Positions 1 through 5,975 of a stretch of 7,515 nt of DNA are shown here, piece by piece. Position numbers and translations under genes: made by a program. A model generated the notes under the pieces. That model had not been told where the DNA came from. It searched no databases and worked only from the letters and a program-made list of their open reading frames with translations. Within the stretch, counting starts at the first letter, position 1, and each line of letters opens with the position of its first letter. Source of the stretch: JBBQZL01 sp038207745 (GTDB lineage: Bacteria > Actinomycetota > Thermoleophilia > Solirubrobacterales > 70-9); the NCBI GenBank assembly GCA_038207745.1, contig JBBQZL010000141.1:1-7515 (forward strand), given 5' to 3'.

Positions 1-2
1 TC

Positions 3-1592
3 GCCACCGATCGCGCGGTCATCGCCGAGGCGAAGGTCAGGCGCCCCAACGTCGTCGTGATCCAGACCGATGACCAGATGCAGAAGGACCTCTACTCCTA
101 TTGGAGATCCCCCTCGGGCTTGATGCGGCGGGTGATGCCGAACACGATCAAGCTGATCGGCCGGCAGGGGCTGACGCTTGATCGCTACTACGTCTCATAT
201 CCACTCTGCGGGCCATCGCGCTCCACCCTGCTGAGCGGTCAGTACTCGCACAACAACGGGGTCCTGAACAATGGCGGGAAAAGGGGAGGGTGGGATGCCT
301 TTCGATCCAACCCGATCTACTCCGGCAACCTTGCCACCCACCTCCAGGACAGCGGTTACCGGACCATCCATCTCGGCAAGTTCCTGAATGGATACGGAAC
401 CCTGGAGAGCCCGGCACTTCAGGTCCCGCCCGGCTGGGACCAGTGGGAGAGCCTGCCGACCTCGGGGCTCTACTACGGCTATGCGCTGAACCTCAACGGT
501 TCCCTGGAGGGACCGCTGGGAGACCCCGATTACGGGCCGTTCTACGGGCGCGATGACCCACTCTGCCCCGACAGGGCGCCGACCGGCACATCCTGCAACA
601 ACCTGACCGATCAGATGACCGCACGGGCTGTCGACCAGGTCGGGACGGCGCCGAGCAACCGACCCTTCTACCTGCAGGTCGACTACTGCGCGCCGCATGG
701 AGACTTCCGCCCCCCGATCGGTCCCGAGCCTTCCGCGCGCCACTACGACTCGGCCTTCGACACCTCGCTTCCGCGTCGGCTGGGATTTAACGAGGCTGAC
801 ATCTCTGACAAGCCAAGCTTCCTACGGGACGCGGCGACCTTGCTCACCCAGCCCCAGATCGCGACCCTGAAGACCGAGTACCAGAAGACGATCGAATCCC
901 TACGCGGGGTCGACGACGGAGTCGGGCGAATCGTCGCGGAGCTCAAGGACCGCAGGATGCTCTCCAACACCTACGTGATCTTCGTCTCCGACAATGGCTT
1001 CTTTCATGGCGAACACAGGATCGAGCGCTCGAAGTTCCTCCCCTATGAGCCGTCCAGCCACATGCCTTTCCTGGTCAGGGGCCCGGGTATCAGACGGGGG
1101 ACCCACTCAAAGGAGTTGTTCTCGAACGCCGACATCGCTCCCACCGTGCTGGGCGCCGCGGACCTCGAGCGTTCGCCGAACATGGATGGCCGCTCGATGC
1201 TGCCGTTCTGGAAGGACAAGAGGAAGAAGACCCGGCGCCCGATCCTGCTGGAGTCCTTCGCGAGAGACGGCGAGATCGGCGATCCGAACGCCGGACGAAA
1301 GCTTGAAACCAGAACCGGTGCGATGGGCCGGGGCGCGACAGCGTCGATCACGGCCCCGATCAACAACTACGCCGGAGTCGTGGCCGGCCAATACAAGTAC
1401 GTCGAGTACGCAACCGGAGACCGGGAGCTATACGACCTGGAGCGGGATCCCGGTGAGCTCAAAAACCGGATCCGCAACCCGAGGTACTTCCCGGTGCGCA
1501 ACTTCATGATCGCCCAGCTCGACCGGCTGCGCGCCTGCAGGCGCGGGGCCTGCCGGTCCAACGCAGACAAGATACCGCCGCTGCGGCGGTAG
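3..1592 (+). CDS. Sulfatase, formylglycine type, N-acetylglucosamine-6-sulfatase-like (5' partial)
   Basis: This is the C-terminal bulk of a family S1 sulfatase, which hydrolyses sulfate esters, probably on a sugar, and is usually exported. The reading frame is open to the left edge. A GTG at 57 is not the start, because in-frame residues before it read RPNVVVIQTDDQ, the usual first beta strand and metal-binding DDQ. Numbering from that GTG: metal ligands D5 and D6; C51-G-P-S-R55 followed by STLLSG, a complete C-x-P-S-R signal for conversion of the Cys to formylglycine; GKFLNGYG with K108; APH with H214; and SDNG with D312 and N313 plus K326. GKFLNGYG and the W-D-Q-W...YYGY segment near residues 127-142 resemble N-acetylglucosamine-6-sulfatases. 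The arginine-rich C-terminus has two Cys (RACRRGAC) that could form a disulfide. Any signal peptide is outside the window. The sulfatase class is certain; the substrate is inferred. Confidence 0.93.
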   Translation, partial: ATDRAVIAEAKVRRPNVVVIQTDDQMQKDLYSYWRSPSGLMRRVMPNTIKLIGRQGLTLDRYYVSYPLCGPSRSTLLSGQYSHNNGVLNNGGKRGGWDAFRSNPIYSGNLATHLQDSGYRTIHLGKFLNGYGTLESPALQVPPGWDQWESLPTSGLYYGYALNLNGSLEGPLGDPDYGPFYGRDDPLCPDRAPTGTSCNNLTDQMTARAVDQVGTAPSNRPFYLQVDYCAPHGDFRPPIGPEPSARHYDSAFDTSLPRRLGFNEADISDKPSFLRDAATLLTQPQIATLKTEYQKTIESLRGVDDGVGRIVAELKDRRMLSNTYVIFVSDNGFFHGEHRIERSKFLPYEPSSHMPFLVRGPGIRRGTHSKELFSNADIAPTVLGAADLERSPNMDGRSMLPFWKDKRKKTRRPILLESFARDGEIGDPNAGRKLETRTGAMGRGATASITAPINNYAGVVAGQYKYVEYATGDRELYDLERDPGELKNRIRNPRYFPVRNFMIAQLDRLRACRRGACRSNADKIPPLRR

Positions 1593-1673
1593 CCGCGCGA
1601 GCCCTCGGCGTCGGCGACCGCTGGATTCCTGCACCTGCAGCCCCGATTCTCGCCGCCCGGAGATTCTCTGGCT

Positions 1674-1700
1674 GTTCATACGTGTACTACACGTATAAAC
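1674..1700. repeat. 19-bp perfect palindrome within a 27-bp near-palindrome
   Basis: Arms ATACGTGTA (1678-1686) and TACACGTAT (1688-1696) are exact reverse complements around a single C at 1687. The next three outer pairs but one also match (GTT at 1674-1676 with AAC at 1698-1700), giving 12 of 13 pairs. It is much richer in A and T than its surroundings, and no T-tract follows on either strand. This looks more like a binding site for a dimeric DNA-binding protein than a transcription terminator. Its place between two convergent gene ends is unusual for an operator, and no regulator gene is visible nearby. Its role is unknown. Confidence 0.55.
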
Positions 1701-1747
1701 GTCCCAGGAACCATTGGCGTTTGCCTGATCGAGCACGACGATCCCGG

Positions 1748-1770
1748 CGGCTCCGCGGGCCGCGGAGCCG
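1748..1770. terminator. GC-rich hairpin between convergent genes, possible bidirectional terminator
   Basis: A perfect 10-bp stem (CGGCTCCGCG / CGCGGAGCCG) closes a 3-base GGC loop. It sits 22 bases beyond the stop codon of the minus-strand 735-aa gene and about 155 bases beyond the plus-strand sulfatase stop. No run of T follows on either strand, so it is not a classical intrinsic terminator. In high-GC actinobacteria, stem-loops without U-tracts are often proposed as terminators, and the position between convergent genes fits that role. Confidence 0.45.
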
Positions 1771-1792
1771 GCAGACGCCGGGAGCGCTGTTG

Positions 1793-4000
1793 CTAGTTGC
1801 CGCCGAGTAGGGCGAAGCTGTCGCCGGGGCCGACGCTGTAGACGCCGATCTTGTTGGCTCCGTTGGTCATCGAGGTGATCGGGACCACGGCCCCGAACCA
1901 GCTCTTGCCCTGATAGGTGAAGGCCTTCCCGGTGGCCGCGACCTTGCCGTTGACGGCGATTGCGATCAAGGAGCCCTGAACCACACCGTCGAGGTTGCCG
2001 GTCACGTATGTCGGGACCCGATCGGACGTGAGATCGACGTTGTCGTAGACCTCGGGCGACGTCAGCGTCGCGGTGGCCGAACCCGCCTTCAACGTCGCAG
2101 CGGTCGAACCTGATGCGCCCGCGGCCGACGGTACCCTCCGGCCAAGCAGCCTCGTGGCCGGCCCAAGGTCATTGAGTCCGCCGACGCCGAGCCACTGCCC
2201 GGATGTCTTGATCACCTGGGCACGCTGGGAGATCATCGCGCTCAGAGGTGCCTTGATCATCTTCCCCTGGCCGTTCTGGATCTCGATGTCCCCACCGGTG
2301 GTGTCCTGGTCGATCGGGTGGCCGGCGGTCGGGAAGTAATCCTTGATCCCGAGCTGCTGGGCAATCGTCGGCAGGATGTCGATCGTCCGGGTGTGGACCT
2401 CGGACACCTCACCCTTCTTCTGGCCCGGGTACTTGATGAAGAGGGGCGGGTTTGCGACGCCACCGAGATTGTTCGGCTCGGCGATCCGTCGATGCACTCC
2501 GGGCTTGAATGAGATGCCGTGGTCCGCGGTGAAAATGACCATCGCCTTGTCCCAGAGCCCGATCTTCTTGAGCCTCTTGGTCACCAGCCGCACCAGCGTG
2601 TCCGCGTAGCCGGACTGCAGGTAGTGGCGCTGTTCGATGCTGGCGATCCCGGCGGCACCCGTTGCCCAGTCCTGGGCGCTCGGCGTGTTCAGATACGAGA
2701 CCGGGGTCTCCTGATAGTTCTGACCCGAGGGGAGGAAGCGGAACGGCTCATGTGGCACTTCCATGTGCATCAGGCTTAGGGTCCGGCCACCCGGCGGGAT
2801 GTCGTCGATCCAGGTCTCCAGCTCAGCCCTGGTCGGCGGGGTGAAGATGTCACGGACGAATACGCCGGCCTTCTTGGTATCCGACGATCCTCCGCTGTTG
2901 TTGCCGAAGTTCCCGAATGTATTGCTGACGCTCGGCAGCGTGTTGGCGAGGCCCGGCGGAAGAATGATTCGTCCCTCGACATAGCGCAGGTCCTCGGCAA
3001 GACTCCTCAGCCGCTCCTTCTGGGGCTGGGCATTCGCCGCCGTTTCGCCGCCGCAAAGGCTCGATGGGCAGAGCTGCGTGACAACCTCCTTCACGTGCAG
3101 CTTGTAGGAACCGCCGAGCAGGGTGAAGAGGTTGTTGGGCTGCTCTGACGCGATCGGCAGCTCGGCGCCGGTCGGCGGGGTTCCGGTCAGGATCGCCGGC
3201 ACCGCGCGACCGGTGAAATCCGCAACCGTCGTGTTGTTTCGATACCAGGTCGTCTGCTTCTTGAGTGAGGCGAAACCCGGAAAGCGCTTCGCGTCGATCT
3301 GATCCTTGGCGTTCATCAGGGTGGCCGAGGGGAACTCGTCGAAGATCACCATCACGACCGGCGTCTTGCTTGGGATCTTGACCCCGAGGGCGCTGGCCTG
3401 ATCCTGCGGAAGGACCAGCTTCGAGGTGCTGCTGAAGAAGAGGAAGATCACAACTACGACGAACGGGGCAACCGAGAGCACATCGAGCAGGCTCCGGACG
3501 AACTTGGTCTTGTAGAGACCGTAGGCGAGGAGTCCGCCGAGTGCCAGCGCCAGGAGCAGGATCAGGATGGTCGGGTTCTGGAAGATCCGCTTCTCGATCT
3601 GGACGAAGAAGACCGCCGCGAGCACCGCTATGAAGCCCAGGTGCAGCCAGCGATATGCCGTCTTGTTGATCAGCCTGACGATCGCCTCGATAGCAAGCAG
3701 GATCAACGGTGGGAGGAAGGTGAAGACGACCGCGAAGATGACGATGTCACTCGAGGTGTTGTCGCGGGCAACGAAGAAATCCGGGTTGTTGCCGAGCAGA
3801 TCGAGCAGCGGCTGGACGAAGGCAAAAGCCCAGAGCGCGCCGAGGTGTGCGCCGCCGACCAGCAGCTCCCGGACAGTTGCCGGGCGCTCACTTGTCGTCT
3901 TGTCCTTGACCGCCTCGGACTTCGCCGGCTTGACCTCAGCCGATGCGGGCTCGGCCCTCTCGGGCTCTTCGACGTTGCCGGTGTCCTGCGAGTCGTCCAA
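1793..4000 (-). CDS. Membrane-anchored alkaline-phosphatase/sulfatase-superfamily enzyme (sulfatase-like hydrolase/transferase)
   Basis: The 735-aa protein has an acidic, Lys/Ala-rich cytoplasmic N-terminus (1-43) and about five membrane spans (roughly 49-70, 84-110, 119-134, 143-163, 171-190), followed by a large domain outside the membrane. That domain has the superfamily core: metal-binding D221-E222 after strand VVMVIF; T263 in DFTGRAVPAILTG; H417 in MEVPHEPF; D493-H494 in IFTADHG; and H503 in GVHRR. The T263 segment aligns with the C-G-P-S-R-x-x-L-x-S-G signature of sulfatases, with Thr replacing Cys. By analogy with LtaS-type enzymes, which use a Thr nucleophile, it may transfer or hydrolyse phospho-groups, not sulfate. 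C311 and C316 (LCPSSLC) probably form a disulfide. Residues from about 645 to the end look like an added beta-rich domain. The start is TTG, with GAAGG nine bases upstream and an in-frame stop 18 bases upstream. It follows the methyltransferase gene by 19 bases, so they are probably co-transcribed. Substrate unknown. Confidence 0.88.
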   Translation of the reverse strand: MDDSQDTGNVEEPERAEPASAEVKPAKSEAVKDKTTSERPATVRELLVGGAHLGALWAFAFVQPLLDLLGNNPDFFVARDNTSSDIVIFAVVFTFLPPLILLAIEAIVRLINKTAYRWLHLGFIAVLAAVFFVQIEKRIFQNPTILILLLALALGGLLAYGLYKTKFVRSLLDVLSVAPFVVVVIFLFFSSTSKLVLPQDQASALGVKIPSKTPVVMVIFDEFPSATLMNAKDQIDAKRFPGFASLKKQTTWYRNNTTVADFTGRAVPAILTGTPPTGAELPIASEQPNNLFTLLGGSYKLHVKEVVTQLCPSSLCGGETAANAQPQKERLRSLAEDLRYVEGRIILPPGLANTLPSVSNTFGNFGNNSGGSSDTKKAGVFVRDIFTPPTRAELETWIDDIPPGGRTLSLMHMEVPHEPFRFLPSGQNYQETPVSYLNTPSAQDWATGAAGIASIEQRHYLQSGYADTLVRLVTKRLKKIGLWDKAMVIFTADHGISFKPGVHRRIAEPNNLGGVANPPLFIKYPGQKKGEVSEVHTRTIDILPTIAQQLGIKDYFPTAGHPIDQDTTGGDIEIQNGQGKMIKAPLSAMISQRAQVIKTSGQWLGVGGLNDLGPATRLLGRRVPSAAGASGSTAATLKAGSATATLTSPEVYDNVDLTSDRVPTYVTGNLDGVVQGSLIAIAVNGKVAATGKAFTYQGKSWFGAVVPITSMTNGANKIGVYSVGPGDSFALLGGN

Positions 4001-4009
4001 CTCAATCAG

Positions 4010-4014
4010 CCTTC
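4010..4014 (-). promoter_or_regulatory. Ribosome binding site for the TTG start of the 735-aa gene
   Basis: GAAGG on the minus strand lies nine bases before the TTG at 4000-3998. It supports this rare start: the only other in-frame candidates before the upstream stop are CTG and ATT, neither of them suitably spaced. The site lies within the 19-base gap after the methyltransferase stop, so the two genes may be translationally coupled. Confidence 0.55.
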
Positions 4015-4015
4015 A

Positions 4016-4027
4016 GGCCCTAGGGCC
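4016..4027. repeat. 12-bp perfect palindrome across the methyltransferase stop codon
   Basis: GGCCCTAGGGCC is self-complementary and contains the TAG stop (4022-4020, minus strand). With no spacer it can form only a short hairpin in RNA. It may be chance in GC-rich DNA, or a minor intra-operon structure between the two genes. Confidence 0.3.
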
Positions 4028-5450
4028 GAACCTGGTAGAGGACTCGCATGCCTGAGGGCAGCGGCTCGGAGCGCTCGATCTGGAAGCGCGCCGCCAGCTC
4101 CCGCTCGAAGTTCTCGAGGTCGTAATCGGCGTTGGCACCCTCCTGCTTCCCCGAGAGAAGGCGCTTGACCATCGGGTCATTGCGCTTCGGGAACTCGATC
4201 ACCATCGCGGTGTCGAGGCTGCGGACCCAATCGAGGAACTCCGAGATCGGGACGTTGGCCGTGATCGAGACGTGATGGATCAGGGCGAGCGCAAGGGTCA
4301 GATCCGGGGTGCCGCGATCCGGAAGCGTGCGTCGCTCCAGCCCCCTCCATCCGAGACCCGGAGAGGGATCGGCAAGATTGCCGACCAGCGGCAGGATCTT
4401 GGTGTTGCCCTCTTCGCGAAGTGAGCGATAGAGCGCATCGACGGTTGCGTGATCGAAGTCGAATGCAACGACCTGCTCGGCGTGCTCGGCGGCGATGCGC
4501 GAGTAGGCACCGTCATTGCAGCCCATGTCCCAGACCAGCTTGGGGCGCTTGGCGGCAGCGGCTTCGCGGACGAAATCCATCTTCATCTCGGCATCGGCGT
4601 CGGAGTAGGTATTGACCGCGCGGTAACCGGTCCAGGCGGTCTCGCCGGCCTTCCACTTCAGCTTCGAGACCAGCTTGCGCATCCGCTGGACGTTGGCCTT
4701 GATCAGCTCCTGCTTGAAGTTGGACTCCTTGAGCTCCTTCTTGATGTCTCCGCTCTCGTCAACCGAGTAGCGGCTGTCAAGGCGGGCATGCAGGGCGACG
4801 TGGGTGAAGACGCCCTTGCGGAAGCGGTCGCGGAAGCTGAAGATCGCCGCCGCGTCCTTCGGCGTGATCCCGTCAATCGAGCCGCGAAGCCAGGGATGGA
4901 AGGGGATGTCCTTGTACGCCTCGAGCAGCAACGGGTAGAGGTTGAGCATGCAGAACTGCCTGTAGCCGGCCCACGGCTCCCCCGGGGTCAGCTTCTCGAA
5001 GGAGCCGATATCGATGAATGTGGGCGTGGCGCCGCGAAACTGGACGTTGTAGGGACTCGCGTCCTTGAGCGTCAGGTTCTGATCAAGTGCCTTCAGCTCG
5101 AGATCGAGCTGGAGGAGCGCAGCGTCCTGGAGCATCCCGAAGGTCCACTCATATGGGTAGGAGACGAACGGGATCCGCTCGTGGCGCAGCACAGCTTCTG
5201 CCCCGCCGGGAAGGATCTCCCGCGCCTCGGAGGGGAGGACGGAGAGGTCGACCTCCTCGGTGCCGACGATCGAGCCGTCGGCGAGCAGCTGCTCAAGCAG
5301 CGGCGTCTCCGAGAGTGCGCGCCAATCCTCCAGACCGCCGCCGGCCAGAACGCGATAGATCGCATCCTCGCCAATCACCACGCGGCTATCACGATCTCGA
5401 AACGAGCCGGGCTCTAGGCGCACGGCAACGTCGGCTTCCTCACTGCTCAC
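4020..5450 (-). CDS. SAM-dependent methyltransferase with kinase-like N-terminal region (NoeA-like)
   Basis: This 476-aa cytoplasmic protein has no signal peptide or membrane span. The C-terminal half is a class I Rossmann methyltransferase: motif I at 306-314 (VWDMGCNDG), an acidic strand end at about 328-333 (VAFDFD), and LALIHHVS at 388-395 in the motif IV region. The N-terminal half contains SYPYEW (97-102) and LKDASPYNVQF (128-138) followed by FIDIGSFE (145-152). I recall these signatures from proteins annotated as NoeA-like host-specificity or SAM-dependent methyltransferases. D130-x4-N135 and D147-I-G149, twelve residues apart, resemble the catalytic and metal-binding loops of kinase-like folds. 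The start is GTG with AGGAGG five bases upstream. An overlapping ATG two bases nearer the binding site reads into a stop after four codons, so it is rejected. The gene lies between the small membrane-protein gene (97 bases upstream to its stop codon's far side, 94 bases of gap) and the membrane-enzyme gene (19 bases downstream). Methyl acceptor unknown. Confidence 0.87.
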   Translation of the reverse strand: MSSEEADVAVRLEPGSFRDRDSRVVIGEDAIYRVLAGGGLEDWRALSETPLLEQLLADGSIVGTEEVDLSVLPSEAREILPGGAEAVLRHERIPFVSYPYEWTFGMLQDAALLQLDLELKALDQNLTLKDASPYNVQFRGATPTFIDIGSFEKLTPGEPWAGYRQFCMLNLYPLLLEAYKDIPFHPWLRGSIDGITPKDAAAIFSFRDRFRKGVFTHVALHARLDSRYSVDESGDIKKELKESNFKQELIKANVQRMRKLVSKLKWKAGETAWTGYRAVNTYSDADAEMKMDFVREAAAAKRPKLVWDMGCNDGAYSRIAAEHAEQVVAFDFDHATVDALYRSLREEGNTKILPLVGNLADPSPGLGWRGLERRTLPDRGTPDLTLALALIHHVSITANVPISEFLDWVRSLDTAMVIEFPKRNDPMVKRLLSGKQEGANADYDLENFERELAARFQIERSEPLPSGMRVLYQVRP

Positions 5451-5455
5451 TCATT

Positions 5456-5461
5456 CCTCCT
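5456..5461 (-). promoter_or_regulatory. Ribosome binding site of the methyltransferase gene
   Basis: AGGAGG on the minus strand is five bases from the GTG at 5450-5448. It is a near-perfect match to the 16S rRNA tail and fixes the start of the 476-aa protein. Confidence 0.65.
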
Positions 5462-5544
5462 GTGCCACTGTGGTGCGTCCGACGCATGGGTCGATGCCGA
5501 CGCGCCCCCGGAGGACGGCGACCATCGACGGGACTGCGTGACGC

Positions 5545-5796
5545 TTAAACGGTCTCCTTGGCGGGAGCTTCCTCGGTCTTTGCGGGTGTGGCTGCGGGGA
5601 CGCTCGTGGTGGCGCTTGCCGTGGTGGCGGTGGTGGCTTCAGCGGCTACCGGCTCATCCTTCTTCCAGAAGGTGAAGATGCTGAATACGCGCTTGCCGAA
5701 CATCTTCAATGCGACTGCGATTCCAGCGACGCCACCAAGTAGCGCCTGGAGAATCATGCTGCTGCTTCCAGCGTCCAGATATGCAAGAACTCTCAT
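5545..5796 (-). CDS. Small single-span membrane protein with YLDAGSSS motif
   Basis: This 83-aa protein has a short N-terminus with YLDAGSSS (6-13), one hydrophobic span (about 14-32, small-residue rich: ALLGGVAGIAVAL), a basic and aromatic stretch (K31 to K46: KMFGKRVF...FWKK) and an Ala/Thr/Pro/Lys/Glu-rich, probably disordered tail (48-83). By the positive-inside rule the tail is probably cytoplasmic. The motif resembles YLDPGSGS at the start of small proteins that I recall beside methyltransferase and sulfatase-like genes; here Ala replaces Pro and Ser replaces Gly. No enzymatic residues are evident, so an anchoring or scaffolding role for its operon partners is my inference. The ATG is supported by GAGAGGAG eight bases upstream. 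A 94-base gap separates it from the methyltransferase gene on the same strand, and it is probably the first gene of the unit. Confidence 0.8.
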   Translation of the reverse strand: MRVLAYLDAGSSSMILQALLGGVAGIAVALKMFGKRVFSIFTFWKKDEPVAAEATTATTASATTSVPAATPAKTEEAPAKETV

Positions 5797-5804
5797 TGTT
5801 GAAA

Positions 5805-5812
5805 CTCCTCTC
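5805..5812 (-). promoter_or_regulatory. Ribosome binding site of the small membrane-protein gene
   Basis: GAGAGGAG on the minus strand lies eight bases before the ATG at 5796-5794. This strong site is good evidence that the 83-aa reading frame is a real gene and not a chance ORF. Confidence 0.65.
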
Positions 5813-5816
5813 GTTC

Positions 5817-5834
5817 ACCGTCCTGCCCGACGGT
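5817..5834. repeat. Short inverted repeat in the probable leader of the three-gene unit
   Basis: ACCGTC (5817-5822) and GACGGT (5829-5834) are reverse complements around a six-base CTGCCC spacer. The repeat lies just upstream of the ribosome binding site of the 83-aa gene, at or just after the proposed transcription start. It could be a weak RNA hairpin or a small operator. Six-bp arms can arise by chance in DNA of this composition. Confidence 0.25.
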
Positions 5835-5838
5835 TCAA

Positions 5839-5866
5839 ATTGTCTGCTCTGACCAACTCCCGTCAC
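5839..5866 (-). promoter_or_regulatory. Candidate promoter of the three-gene unit
   Basis: On the minus strand, GTGACG (5866-5861) and GACAAT (5844-5839) are separated by 16 bases. Each matches the housekeeping consensus (TTGACA / TATAAT) at four of six bases. This would start transcription near 5832, giving a leader of about 35 bases ahead of the 83-aa gene. The match is only moderate. The rest of the 179-base gap (5797-5975) shows no gene and no better promoter; its far end must also hold the 3' end of the carboxylase transcript, but I see no convincing terminator. Confidence 0.3.
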
Positions 5867-5975
5867 GACCCGAAACCGGCAGGGGCACGGCTTGGCGAGA
5901 GCAAACTAACAACGGATCTTAAGCCCAGGTGAAGATCACCGCTTTGATCCGCGATACACGAATAGCTGCGGAACC

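Noticed and set aside
57..59. GTG at 57 as the sulfatase start codon
   Set aside because: Starting here would cut the first beta strand (RPNVVVIQTDDQ), whose first residues are encoded in frame just upstream. The frame is open to the window edge.
1574..1590. Seven-bp hairpin ACCGCCG/CGGCGGT over the sulfatase stop codon as a terminator
   Set aside because: It overlaps the last codons and the stop, lacks a T-tract, and simple GCC/CGG runs form such stems often. The hairpin at 1748-1770 is the better candidate.
1428..1736. Minus-strand 102-codon frame covering the sulfatase 3' end and the palindrome
   Set aside because: It has no convincing ribosome binding site. Its Arg-rich, low-complexity translation is typical of antisense GC-rich frames, and most of it mirrors the sulfatase coding sequence.
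3641..4168. Plus-strand 175-codon frame across the junction of the methyltransferase and membrane-enzyme genes
   Set aside because: It is antisense to two well-supported genes, has no known motif, and its composition mirrors the opposite strand.
4449..5417. A 322-codon open frame on the plus strand, opposite the methyltransferase gene
   Set aside because: It begins at a GTG with no ribosome binding site, shows no recognisable motif, and lies wholly antisense to a gene with clear methyltransferase motifs. Long antisense frames are common in GC-rich coding DNA.
5465..5530. Repeated GCGTC/GACGC words in the gap between the small-protein and methyltransferase genes
   Set aside because: Several short pairings are possible but none is longer than about five bp with a sensible loop. 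I see no defined regulatory structure.
5932..5947. GATCA...TGATC inverted repeat after the carboxylase stop as a terminator
   Set aside because: The stem is only five bp with no T-tract, so it is too weak to call.
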